Below, in pieces: positions 28,539-62,001 of a stretch of 64,000 nucleotides of DNA. The position numbers were made by a program, and so were the translations under genes. The DNA is from Himantopus leucocephalus (taxonomy: Eukaryota; Chordata; Aves; Charadriiformes; Recurvirostridae), in assembly GCA_003993805.1 (NCBI GenBank), contig RSEF01000001.1:74229396-74293395 (forward strand), given 5' to 3'. The notes under the pieces are model-generated. The model worked only from the letters and a program-made list of their open reading frames with translations. It ran no database searches and was not told the DNA's origin. Positions within the stretch are counted from its first letter, which is position 1. Each line of letters opens with the position of its first letter.

Positions 28539-29792
28539 CGAAGATGGCTATGCTGGCTCCAAAACAGTAGAGGTTTCCCCAACAGTGGGCTGTGCTGCCC
28601 CCTCAGAGCACGTCCCTGCCGATTCTGGCTGCAGGAGCAGTGTAGAGGGCTCCGACCGTTCGTCTCAGTGCTCGGACTTAAAGTTGGCAGGATGGTTCCC
28701 TTTATATACTAAGGCAGCCAACTCCTCTGGAGCTTTGGGGATGATTTCCATTGTTAAAGAAAATGGGCAGAGAGCCTGGCTCCGCTCCCTGGTACGTGGA
28801 TATTGAGCTGGTCTGCCCACCAGCCTGGTAAAAGCAAGTGCTCGTGGAGGTTTTGGCACTTGCGCTCTTCACAATTAAGCTATCATGCAGTGTGGGCACA
28901 GCGCGGAGCTGCTGGCATCTTGGTTAGTTGCTGACTCAGTCCCAAAAATGTTTAGCAGATCTGAAAACCACATAGTGTGAGCCACCGTAACACTGCTGGG
29001 AGGCGTGAGCTCTGCTCATCAGCACTGTCTCGTTAGTGATATGGATGCGGTTAGGGAGAGCTACAAGATTACGCTGCATCTGCTCGTCTTTGTCCTTTCT
29101 AAGCCCAGGAGGCCAACGAAGTTGTAGAAGGAACCCCAAATTGATCCTGGCTTGAGCAGACTGGGAGGGAAGGGGGTGTCAAATGAAGTTGCTTTGAATA
29201 TGGAAGCTGACTTCACTTAAATAGCAACGTTCTTAACTGCATCACTGCTAGTATTTTAGGCATTACAGCTGAATGTCCCATCGGGTGCATTCTTTGCTGT
29301 CATTTTCTTCAAGAAAAGAAGATTGAAAGCTTTTATTGTGCAAATAGGTGCATATTCAGAATAATACTCTTTTGATGGTTAAACTAATTAGTAATCTGGT
29401 TATTGTCTTACTTATTTTTCTTTGGCATTGCTAGTTAAAAAAAAATTGATGTTCTTTATTTTGTCCAATGGGATTATCTGAGGGATCTAGAAAGAGGTTC
29501 CCAGTACTGTGGTGATTAACGAGATCTCTGACATGTATTTAAGAACTGTGATGAATCTTTAATATAACAAATTAATAAGAAGGAGGGAAGAGCTTTTAAG
29601 GAAGACAAAGGCAATTTCTCTCCCTGTCAGTCTGCCAACTGCAAGTAACACAAACAAATCCTGGTTTCTGCTGGACCATTCCAGAGTGTTAGAGGTCTCT
29701 CAACCTTGTAAAGGACCAGTTTGTTCTGGTAACTGCTGCGGCTTCTTTTTTTAGCCTGTGCTCTGACATCTCTTTCTGTTTCCTTTGTGCAG

Positions 29793-53312
<23,520 letters not shown>

Positions 53313-54545
53313 CCTTCAACCCCAAAGCTGCCCGGCAGCACCGTCCACCGTCTCGTCTCGACGTGCACTTTATCGAGGCATGCAACTGAGTGCACAAACT
53401 CTTCCGCTGCCTCCAGAGCCCTCTGATGGGACGGCACAGCTGAGGAAGGGACGGTCAGACTAGGGGAGCGGGAGCTTCTCTTGTGAGCCGTTGTATCCAA
53501 GACGTGGGATCTGTGTCTTGCTGGGAAGGCACCCAGGGGAGATGTTGACAAGTGAAGGACTCGTATTTCCCGCCATGGAGCCTGGCGGATGGTACAGTGG
53601 GAGAGGTGCCATATTTCCCACTGAGTCTCGCGTGGTGCAAAGCAAACAAACTCAAATCCCAGCTAAGCCCAGAATGGTTTATTTACAGTAACGCAGCTTC
53701 TCTTTCAGTACTTGAAGGGGAAAAACAAAAAGAAAAAAACCAACCCTCCCCATTTCCCCTCCTTCCCCATCTCTCCGGTATCCATGCTTTTGGACAGGGG
53801 ACCAAAATGAGTTCTTTGAGCTGTATTGTGTCCACACGCCCATGTGCTAACCCAAGGAAATCTGGATGTGGAGGAGCTGATAGGCACTTTAGGCTGCTGG
53901 TGCTTAGACATTTGTCTGTGCTTTTCACTTTAGTCATTGTGAAAAACCATGCTCACATTCAGCAGATCATGGGCTATGGTTGGAGACTTGAGTACACTTC
54001 CCTTATGAGAGCCATGTTTGCCTGCAACTGGGCAAGGTGGCAGGGGTTGATGTCACAGCTCCACCTACGTTATTGATCCACTGCCTGAGGATAGTGGAGG
54101 GTTATACAGAGAAGCTAGGAGGGCAGCTCAGGGGGAACTTTGCAGCCTTATCTGACAGACGTGCGTGTTTGTCCTAACGATATCAGGGAAACCCTAGCAG
54201 GGAAGAAGTGGCAATATTTTATTAGTTGAAATATTGTGATTTTTGTCAGAAAAAGAGGAGACAGAGTATTCTGCTCTCTAAATCCTGTACATTTATGCAG
54301 CATCTAAAGGTTAATTTAATAAGTTATGGCCTCACAGTTATGTCTTGTCATAGTTTGACTTTTATGTAAAGAGCAAGCTTCTCGGTTGAAGAACCGGCAC
54401 AGCTGTTGGTGCTTCATCTCTGGAACAGCCCTGGGATCTCTGGCCCGGAACGGAGGAGGTGGCCTCAGGCCTTGGCATTTGCACTGAGTGCAGCAAACAG
54501 TGAGGAGAGAAGAGCGTTGAGTGAATAAAAGGGTGGGCAGACCCA
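53313..54545 (+). other. B4GALNT3: B4GALNT3 3' UTR (proximal form, inferred)
   Basis: This non-coding sequence runs from the TAG to just past the first canonical AATAAA, at 54,524. The end is estimated from the usual 15-25 base distance to cleavage. No GU-rich element is obvious right after it. A longer form reaching about 56.7 kb is possible. Confidence 0.5.
54524..54529 (+). terminator. AATAAA polyadenylation signal candidate for B4GALNT3
   Basis: This is the first canonical AATAAA I find on the + strand after the stop codon, about 1.2 kb downstream. Use of the site is inferred only. Confidence 0.45.
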
Positions 54546-56674
54546 TGCCAGCATTGATCCAAGAACTGTGGAAAGAGCCCCTGTCCACAGCTGGCTTGAT
54601 GCTACAGGGAATTCTCAGCCCCTAAAACTCCCATTAATGTAAGGCAAGATTTTTTACCCATGTAACCATTTTATGGGACTATAGAAACCCAGACATCCCA
54701 GCACAGTCAGTGCTCTGCACTGGAGCTTTGGTGTCCACATACCGTGCTGAAAAGGCTGCTACTGGTCTCAAGCTTCAGGGGAGAGCGTGACACAGGATGC
54801 TGCTCATGGCGCCCGGCTCTGTGGGGAGCTGTTGAGAAGTGAGTAATGGAGGCATGCAGGATACAAGCAATGCTGACGTGGTTCTAGAGTTGTTTGCTTT
54901 TTACACTGATGGAGTGGATGCCAATTCAGAATAGACATTCATTTATTATTAATTCTGTGGTGCTTGACAAGTCCATCAAGTTCCGGTATTGCAGTAGAAA
55001 ACTGAACATGCAAGTCCTGGCACGTGAGATAGAAATCTTGTCAAATCATCTGCTTGCCTCAGTCTGGGTTTTGTGACTGATGGAGACAGAAAAAGTCGAC
55101 CAGATTTCAGGAAGTTTTGCTGTGGAGTGTGCAGCGATGGTGAGGAGTAGACTAGAGACAGCTGTGTCTCTGAGTCCACGAAGCCTTTGCCAGGATGCAG
55201 ACACAGAATATCTCAGAAGAGGCAGCCTTAGCCTTCTGCCCAAGCCAGAGCAGTCTTTTTATTGAGGGAAAGTACTTTACCCATATAGAGACTAAGAAAT
55301 GAAACCCTGCAGCTGAGGCGAGAGGGAAGAGGCTGACAACAGTCGATGCTATTATTTTTTTAAAAATATATTCTAGGAGTTCAGGAGGCCAGAGCCCTGT
55401 GATGCAATGTTGCAATAAGCTCTGTTCCTGCCTGGAATGTGCAGTGTCAGTCATGCCATCGATGCGTGTCGGAGCCTGTGCTTCACTCAAACACAGGCAC
55501 AGCCCCGCGAGTGTGCAGGTGAGCTGCTCTCCAGGCTCCGGGGCTGCGCCTCCACAGCCTGTCCGGGCTGGCTCTGTCACGCAATCCCTGTGGAATGGGG
55601 AGAGGCTGGTGGGGAGGGCAAGTGCCGGTACACGGTGAGGCCTTTGCAGGACCCAGCTGTTCGGCCCCATCAAGCAGAGAACAGCATGATGCCCATTTTG
55701 CAGATGGAGAGCTGATGGATTCGGTGGCGTCCCTTATGTCATGCACAGGGAGGAAGGGTTATGTGTGCTGTGTGCTTTCACATCTGGCTTAGATGTGGTC
55801 TGCAGCACCTAAAGTTAGAAGGTGGCGTTCATCTGCAGACACTGGCAAGAATTAGGTGCATCCAGAAGGCAGCTCACTTGGCTTAAATGGTACGGGTAAC
55901 TCCTCTTCCTCACCAGAGAGGACAGTCAGCAAAGAGTGGACTGCAGAGTAGGGTGCAGCCCTCACTCCAGCACTGCCAGCGGAATGTGAGGATTTTGCCC
56001 CCATGCTTTAGCTGTGGCTGTGCTCCTTTCTTCGTACCTTGTAACCCAGGCCAGTGGCAAGCAGAGATCTTTACCTCGTGAGGACTCCTTGGTGGAGACA
56101 TAAGGAGTTAGTGGGTTTCAGTCCAATTTTCTGATGGTCAGTATCCCCTCTTGTCAAAGCTGCCATCACAAATGTTCGTCCCTTTCTAGCACAGTGGGGA
56201 TTCTTAGTTGGTGTTTAAGCATTGCGGTAGTAAAGGTGATTAATACTAATTGGCACTAGTTGGCAGCCTCCATGGAGGAGCTTGGAGAGAGCCCATGGGG
56301 ACAAAAGCTGTCTTCCAGCCCACATGCTCAGAGACCGCTGTGGGTTGTAGGGAGAGAAGGGCCTGTACACACCCTGGCTTGCCGGCCAGCAGCAAATCTT
56401 GCAGCTGTTATTCTGAGAGAAATGTATTGTGTGAAAATTACAATGTGACTTGTTTTGTCATTGTCTTTAACATTTGCCCGGTATGAACATCTCGCCTCTT
56501 CTCATTGCCTACAAATGTCTGAAGTTGATTGTTTTTTAGATACCGATGCCTTGTGTTAAAAATCTGAATTGTACCTTTGAATTATCTGCCTTAAAGTGGC
56601 TCTGTGCCTTCAAGACAACTCCTGGGCCACCTGTCTGTTAGAGCTGGGGGATATACAGATTCTCCCTCACGTTT

Positions 56675-56680
56675 TATAAA
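56675..56680 (+). terminator. Distal TATAAA polyadenylation candidate
   Basis: A variant hexamer TATAAA is followed about 30 bases later by a GU-rich stretch (TCTGTCTGTGTGTG near 56,708-56,721), the usual order of a cleavage site. The variant hexamer and the lack of transcript data keep confidence low. Confidence 0.25.
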
Positions 56681-57764
56681 TACCTGGTCTTCCTACAAGA
56701 GCTCGGTTCTGTCTGTGTGTGTTACACCCGCATCGCCATGCAGCAGGGATTAGAAACCAGGTGTTGCTCCTCTGGCTTCATGTAACTGAAGGTGTAGGCA
56801 ATACCAGCAAGAGCTCTGCAGCAAGGGGCGGGCGGGAGATGCAGCGAACAAGGTGAGCCAAGAGCGAGACCTGTTTCAGTCCCCTCTAGGGCTGTAGAAA
56901 GTGGGATGGCAGCAAAACAGTTCTCCTGTCTTCCTGGGTTTATCATGTGAAACAAGGGAGAAACATTGGAAAAAATGCACATCCCGGCAAAGCAGAAGTG
57001 CGATGTGATCATGGAGAGAGAATGCGGAGAACGAAGTGGTCCCTCTCACAAGCAGGGGAAAATCCCTGGAGAAGACCGCAAGTGAGAGACTAGGCCTGAG
57101 CTCAGTGCTTGGCACAGCCTACACAAATGGGAGGTCAGCCCTTCCACGGCAACTGCTTATTTAGATTCAAATTTGGCCCCTTTTCACTTCAACCGTGCCT
57201 CCTTTGAGTATAAAAAGCTTGGCAGGAATGGGAGTCAGACATGGAGAGGGAAAAAGGCAGCCAAGGTTGCTAATGAATCTGATTCCATTATAATGAGAAA
57301 TTATTATTAAAGGTGATGGTGGAAAAGCATTCCAGTGTGCTGCCGGTCTTCTGCTCACCTGGGCTGGGTGACGGGAACCCCTCTCTGCTCGGGCAGGCCT
57401 TGTGTGCCGCCGTACCCGACCTGGCAGCTCTCTGAGACAATGATGTTGAAGTTAAGATCTGGTAATGAAATTCCCCTTACTGCTTCTTTCCCTAGCTGAA
57501 CCTTTTCTTTTTTTTTTCCTCTCTTCACATTCAGTCATCAATGCTAATTGCTTTGCCTCCTGCTCTTGTGAAGCCATGAGTCATGGGATTTGGGATCTGC
57601 ACATGGGATGCATAATTTTTTACCTTTTCATGAACTCCGCTGGCTGGTAGTGGCTGAAAGCCCTTAGCCAGTGGTTTTGCATTGGCTAGAACTAGTTTTG
57701 CTGCCTCTACAGTGAAGCCTTTTTCTAGAGGAGAGCAGGATAACAGAGGCTTCCCAGAAACATT

Positions 57765-57864
57765 NNNNNNNNNNNNNNNNNNNNNNNNNNNNNNNNNNNN
57801 NNNNNNNNNNNNNNNNNNNNNNNNNNNNNNNNNNNNNNNNNNNNNNNNNNNNNNNNNNNNNNNN
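57765..57864. other. Assembly gap, 100 N
   Basis: Exactly 100 N, the common placeholder for a gap of unknown size. Confidence 0.98.
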
Positions 57865-57908
57865 CTCACCCACCAGCCTTTGAGGGCAAGATCATTCACA
57901 CCTTCTTT

Positions 57909-58186
57909 GGAAAAAAAAGCACCACCTGTGACTTAAACAGAAATCAAGTTCAGTAAAGTCAAATATAGAGTACAAATGAAATCTGCCCGTATCTGGGTTT
58001 TTTAAGTGTCAGACACTCCCAGTAGCTCCTGAAGGCCAATATATGGNCGGAAAAAAAAGCACCACCTGTGACTTAAACAGAAATCGAGTTCAGTAAAGTC
58101 AAATACAGAGTACAAATGCAATCTGCCCGTATCTGGGTTTTTTAAGTGTCAGACACTCCCAGTAGCTCCTGAAGGCCAATATATGG
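57909..58186. repeat. Near-identical 138-base copies around a single N (probable assembly artefact)
   Basis: Positions 57,909-58,046 and 58,049-58,186 have the same length and differ at three bases (AATCAAG/AATCGAG, AATATAG/AATACAG, ATGAAAT/ATGCAAT). They are separated by N and C at 58,047-58,048. This looks like two alleles of one locus left side by side. Confidence 0.8.
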
Positions 58187-60119
58187 ACATGTTCGTGACA
58201 TTTCTTTCTCAGTGGCGGCAAGAGCATGCAAAGTGAAAAATCCACATTGAACTCTGATTCTGCCGTACAATGAAAAAATCATTTAATAATCACAAAAGCA
58301 TGTCATTATTTAAATGGGCTTACACCAGGCTATTAAAATGCCATTTTTTTTTTTTTATGACTACAGAGTTGCAAAATTTAGGATTGAAAAATTTTACTCT
58401 TTCAAAAAAGATCTGAAAAATCATTCATTCAAAGACATTTTTTTAAGGAAACAAATTGTTCTAGTACAAGAGAATTCCCAGCATTGTCAATGTAAAAATG
58501 ATATATTTAAAAACATTTATGTTAGTGATAAGACCTTAAATTATAACGGTGATTTTTTTTAATAGTCATACACTATGCACCGGCCATTTCTCATTGTGGC
58601 AATAAGCCTAGAGTGTCTCCTTACGTATAATGTTTCGTCATTTTCTGCTAAGTATTGTCAGGCTATTCTGACATCATTCCTGATAGGTCCCTGGCAATGA
58701 CATCAGACCATAATACCTATTTTCTGTCATTGCTATTTTTGCAATGCTGGAAGTATCTGATTGTTTTCTTAACTGTGTCACATTTAATTTTAATTTTAAA
58801 CAACTAGGAAAACATTTGAACTGGTTTTAGCTACATTGACATACACACACTTTCCTGTCCTCCCGTGAGAACTACGTTTTTTTTTTTTTAGTTTGAAAAA
58901 TNCTATTCGATAGCACTGCTTTAAGCATTAGCAACTTGTGCTTGAGACAAAAAAGCTGGACTTTTCTTGTTTATTTAGCCTACAAAGTAAATTGTTCAGT
59001 CTTCTCTACAAAATGAGCCAATATTGAACATGTGAAGCAGGCAACTAAAAGAAGAGATGAGATTTACAGAACTGTGCTTTGAAATTGTGTACCTGCTGCT
59101 TGTTCCCGCAGGTTTCTCTAGCAACGTTTGCTGTAGCTTTGAAAGGCAATATTTTCACCCCTTCAGAACTGCAAAAGCATTATGGTAAGGGGCCGCTATA
59201 CCATGACACGCACACGGTTTTGAAAGTTTAACCCAGTTCTCTGGATTCGTCGATGGGCTTCTGCGGAGGTCAGTGAAAACATAGAGGAGGAGAGCTTTCC
59301 CCGCCAGCCGCGCTGCTCAGATCCTGCAGGGAAGACAAGAAATGCCAGTAAGGTCGCAGCAGGCTCCTTCACGCTGCACGGGCAGAGCGGAGCAGTCACG
59401 GCGTTCCGGGTCACTCATCACCATGGCCACCCCTATGGGTGTGGGGTGCTGCTCTTCAGCGCTCTCACCCTTCTGTATCCCAAGCCAGCGGTGTTTTTAT
59501 AGACACTGTATAGTGGGGTTTTTGGCCTTTGCATCCTCCCTCATCATATGTGTCTATCGAGCTTTCTTGCTGGCTGGTGCCCCAGTATATTGCATTTAAA
59601 ATATGTTTACATGTTGCAGGTCATGTAAGCAAGAGATGTGAACTTTGCTTGTTGACCTAAAGCACTTTTGACTTAAGAACGTCATTCCCTCATTGACCTG
59701 ACATGGGAACCCAAGCATTTGGTTGGACTCTTACTCACAAAACTCTCTCTTGAAAATGAGAGCTGGATTCTTAAAACAGCCCCTGCCCAACCACACTGGC
59801 TGTTGTGAACAGCTCTTTCACCCCCACCTCCCCAGCACCTTCCTTTTCTTCTCAGCTCAGCCAACGCTGCCATCTTTGGATACCTCCCAGAATGTACCTA
59901 GTTTTCTTTCCCAAATTTAGCTCCCATCCACAACTGCTATCTGTACCTAGGATGAGGTCTTCAGCCTTCTGAAAACCACTTGCTGCTGATAAATCCCAGC
60001 AGCTGGGATGTTTGGTGGTCTTGCTTTAAAGACCAAGCAAGGAGAAATCCTCCTCCTCTGAGGGAATTTGTTCAATGGCCCCAGATACTCATGGGACAAC
60101 AACACGACTCTGGGAAGGC

Positions 60120-60125
60120 TTTATT
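60120..60125 (-). terminator. AATAAA polyadenylation signal for NINJ2
   Basis: Plus-strand TTTATT gives AATAAA on the NINJ2 strand about 120 bases past the stop codon, so a short 3' UTR is likely. This is inferred from the hexamer and its position only. Confidence 0.5.
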
Positions 60126-60244
60126 AATTTGTACGGCTTTGCCTCGTCCTTCTCCACTTTGCAGTGATGTTTTCTGAGAGTGAGAGCTCTTCTGGCAGTG
60201 ATGGGAACTCACCTCTTCCTTACCTGACTCCATTGCCCCATGAC

Positions 60245-60408
60245 TTAATAAGGTCGAAAATTCTTGGTAGGGTAGAGGCCAGTCTTCTGCACCCCAAAGG
60301 CTGTGATGAAGATGTTGAGGATGACCGTGATGAAGATGAGAGCTGTGGCAGCGTTGTTGAGTATATTCAGGCGGGGTTGCTTTGCAACATCATTCAGGTT
60401 CAAACGAG
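60245..60408 (-). CDS. NINJ2: NINJ2 last coding exon, with stop codon
   Basis: After acceptor TTGCACAG the exon completes an Ala codon and reads RLNLNDVAKQPRLNILNNAA, then a second membrane segment, then KTGLYPTKNFRPY and TAA (plus-strand TTA at 60,245-60,247). It encodes 53 residues after the split codon. Confidence 0.93.
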
Positions 60409-62001
60409 CTGTGCAATACAATACAAAAAGAAAGGGAGATTTGTAGCTTGACTCCAAGTCCCCTGGCCCCTGCAAGCCTTCCCTGCCTGGCAAATGTCTA
60501 TGATGCTCCTGGGCACTGCGGCCACAGAGCTGGAGGAATAGTCCCAGGAATTTTACAGGGGCCACAGCTTGCTCTAGGATGACATAGGAGGACGGAGCAA
60601 AGGAAAAGCATCTTTTTTTATGTCATGTCTTTGTTTTGCCATGGAGGTGCCATGGCCCTCCAACAAGCCAGCCCTAAATAGCCAAATTACTGCTGCATGT
60701 TAGCCAGGCATATGGCACGTGATACCCCCACTGCATGGCCATGGGGCATGGCAAGGGAAGGCTGGGTGACATGGGGGATAAGGTCAGCAATGTTGTACTC
60801 GGGTTGGGAGGCCAGTTCCTACTCGACACTCGGATCTCACATATGTGCTGACACAGCTATCAACTCCCTCCTTGCCCCCAGACCAAGACCTATCTGCGTA
60901 CATGAATGGGATCAGCCCTAGCAGATGGGCATTGATCAGTTCAGATACAGGAACGCCCCGGTTACTGGGGCTGTCTGGCCAATAAGCCGTGTGAACGGCA
61001 GCCTTGTGGCTCCCTGCCCTCAGTCGTGGTCCCCTGTCCCCCTTCTCCTCACAGCTGGCTCTAGCCACTGTGGCTGCCACCAGGAAAGGCTGTGCCATGT
61101 GGGACAGGGGAAGGAATATGTCACAGGATTTCCCATAGCCTCCGATCCCGTGTCCCACATAAAAAACCTCACGGGATATACAGGAAAAGGCAGCATTCTG
61201 CAGACTTTTAATACTGGGCGTGTGTTGGAGGCTGAAATATAGCGACTCCTGTATCAGCCACAGCACTGGGCAAGCCTGTCCGAAATGCTGGTGTTAACAT
61301 ACTGTCTGTATGGTATGAGGAGAACTGTGGGATTGGTTAAATGCGAGGTTAATATAGGGAATACCTCTGCCTAAATTGTTCTGTTAGGCCCCAGGTTGAG
61401 CGAGGCGAGAGATATAGCTAAAACGTAGTATCTGCAGGAGCTGCATGAAGGGTGGGCAGCAAGGGGCCCAAAACCCAGCTCTCCCCCTACAACAGGGATT
61501 CAGCAGTGGGAAAGTGAAGGAAGAGTAGTGCTCAGAGCTTTTGCGCAAGACAAAAAAACAACCCGCTCCCCACTTTGAAAAGCAGTAACACAGACCTCCC
61601 CACCACCTGAGTCAAGCTCTCTTCAACCCTCCTACAGCCCTGGTTGGAGCCAGGGAAAATGGTTCAGGGGAAGAGGCTTCTCCCTCCCATTCCCATGCCG
61701 GCCAAGTCATAGGGTGCCCTACCGCATCAGCACCCTGCGAGAGTGCATGCGCCTTGGTGGCCACCTTACCGGTGATGATGAGGAGAATCCCGATCATCAC
61801 CTGGAAGAAGAGGGAGATGCTGATGAGCACAATGAGGGTGGCGTAGTACTGGAAGGAAGCCCCCTGCTCCAGCACCGCTTTGAGCTGTGTGACATTTGCC
61901 ATGAACAGCGCCACGTCCAGCATGCTCTCCGCCACGCTCTTCTTTGTCGCGTAGTGATTGATGTTCATCGGTCCATTAATCCGGAGATGAGGATTCACGC
62001 C
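60245..62001 (-). CDS. NINJ2: NINJ2, ninjurin 2, last two coding exons
   Basis: Family knowledge: ninjurins are small homophilic adhesion proteins of the plasma membrane, and NINJ2 is upregulated after nerve injury. Its paralogue NINJ1 drives plasma-membrane rupture. Seen here: two exons (62,001-61,770 and 60,408-60,245) join through a split Ala codon into 131 residues. These comprise an N-terminal NHYATKKSVAESMLDVALF region (amphipathic helices in the family), two membrane segments (YYATLIVLISISLFFQVMIG and about AATALIFITVILNIFITAFG), and a short tail ending NFRPY. RLNLNDV and RLNILNNAAT are NINJ2-like, and the position beyond B4GALNT3 on the opposite strand matches human synteny. Human NINJ2 is 142 residues, so only a short first coding exon is missing. 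AFGVQK near the end resembles NINJ1 and may be ancestral. Confidence 0.93.
60409..61769 (-). other. NINJ2: NINJ2 last coding intron
   Basis: This 1.36 kb intron lies between the two NINJ2 coding exons, with GTAAGG donor and TTGCACAG acceptor read on the - strand. I see no other gene or repeat in it. Confidence 0.85.
61770..62001 (-). CDS. NINJ2: NINJ2 internal coding exon
   Basis: Read on the - strand, the acceptor TCTCCCCAG precedes GVNPHLRINGPMNINHYATK, and the exon runs to GILLIIT plus one base before donor GTAAGG. It holds 77 codons: the conserved N-terminal helical part and the first membrane segment. It begins on a codon boundary, so the first coding exon must end in phase 0. The Met within the exon is probably not the true start. 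An N-V-T sequon lies in ALFMANVTQLKAV. Confidence 0.93.

Larger units (their letters stand above)
54546..60119. other. Intergenic region between convergent B4GALNT3 and NINJ2
   Basis: No coding exon recognised. The left part may include a longer B4GALNT3 3' UTR. From about 57.9 to 59.1 kb the sequence turns distinctly AT-rich. It also holds the 100-N gap, a duplicated segment around a single N, and a further single N at 58,902. Confidence 0.6.

Noticed and set aside
58314..58562. 82-codon frame rich in Phe and Lys
   Set aside because: Produced by AT-rich low-complexity sequence; no start context or homologous family.
61970..61972. Internal Met near PMNINHYATKK as the start of NINJ2
   Set aside because: A good acceptor precedes the exon, and the family has further N-terminal residues, so the true start is in an upstream exon.
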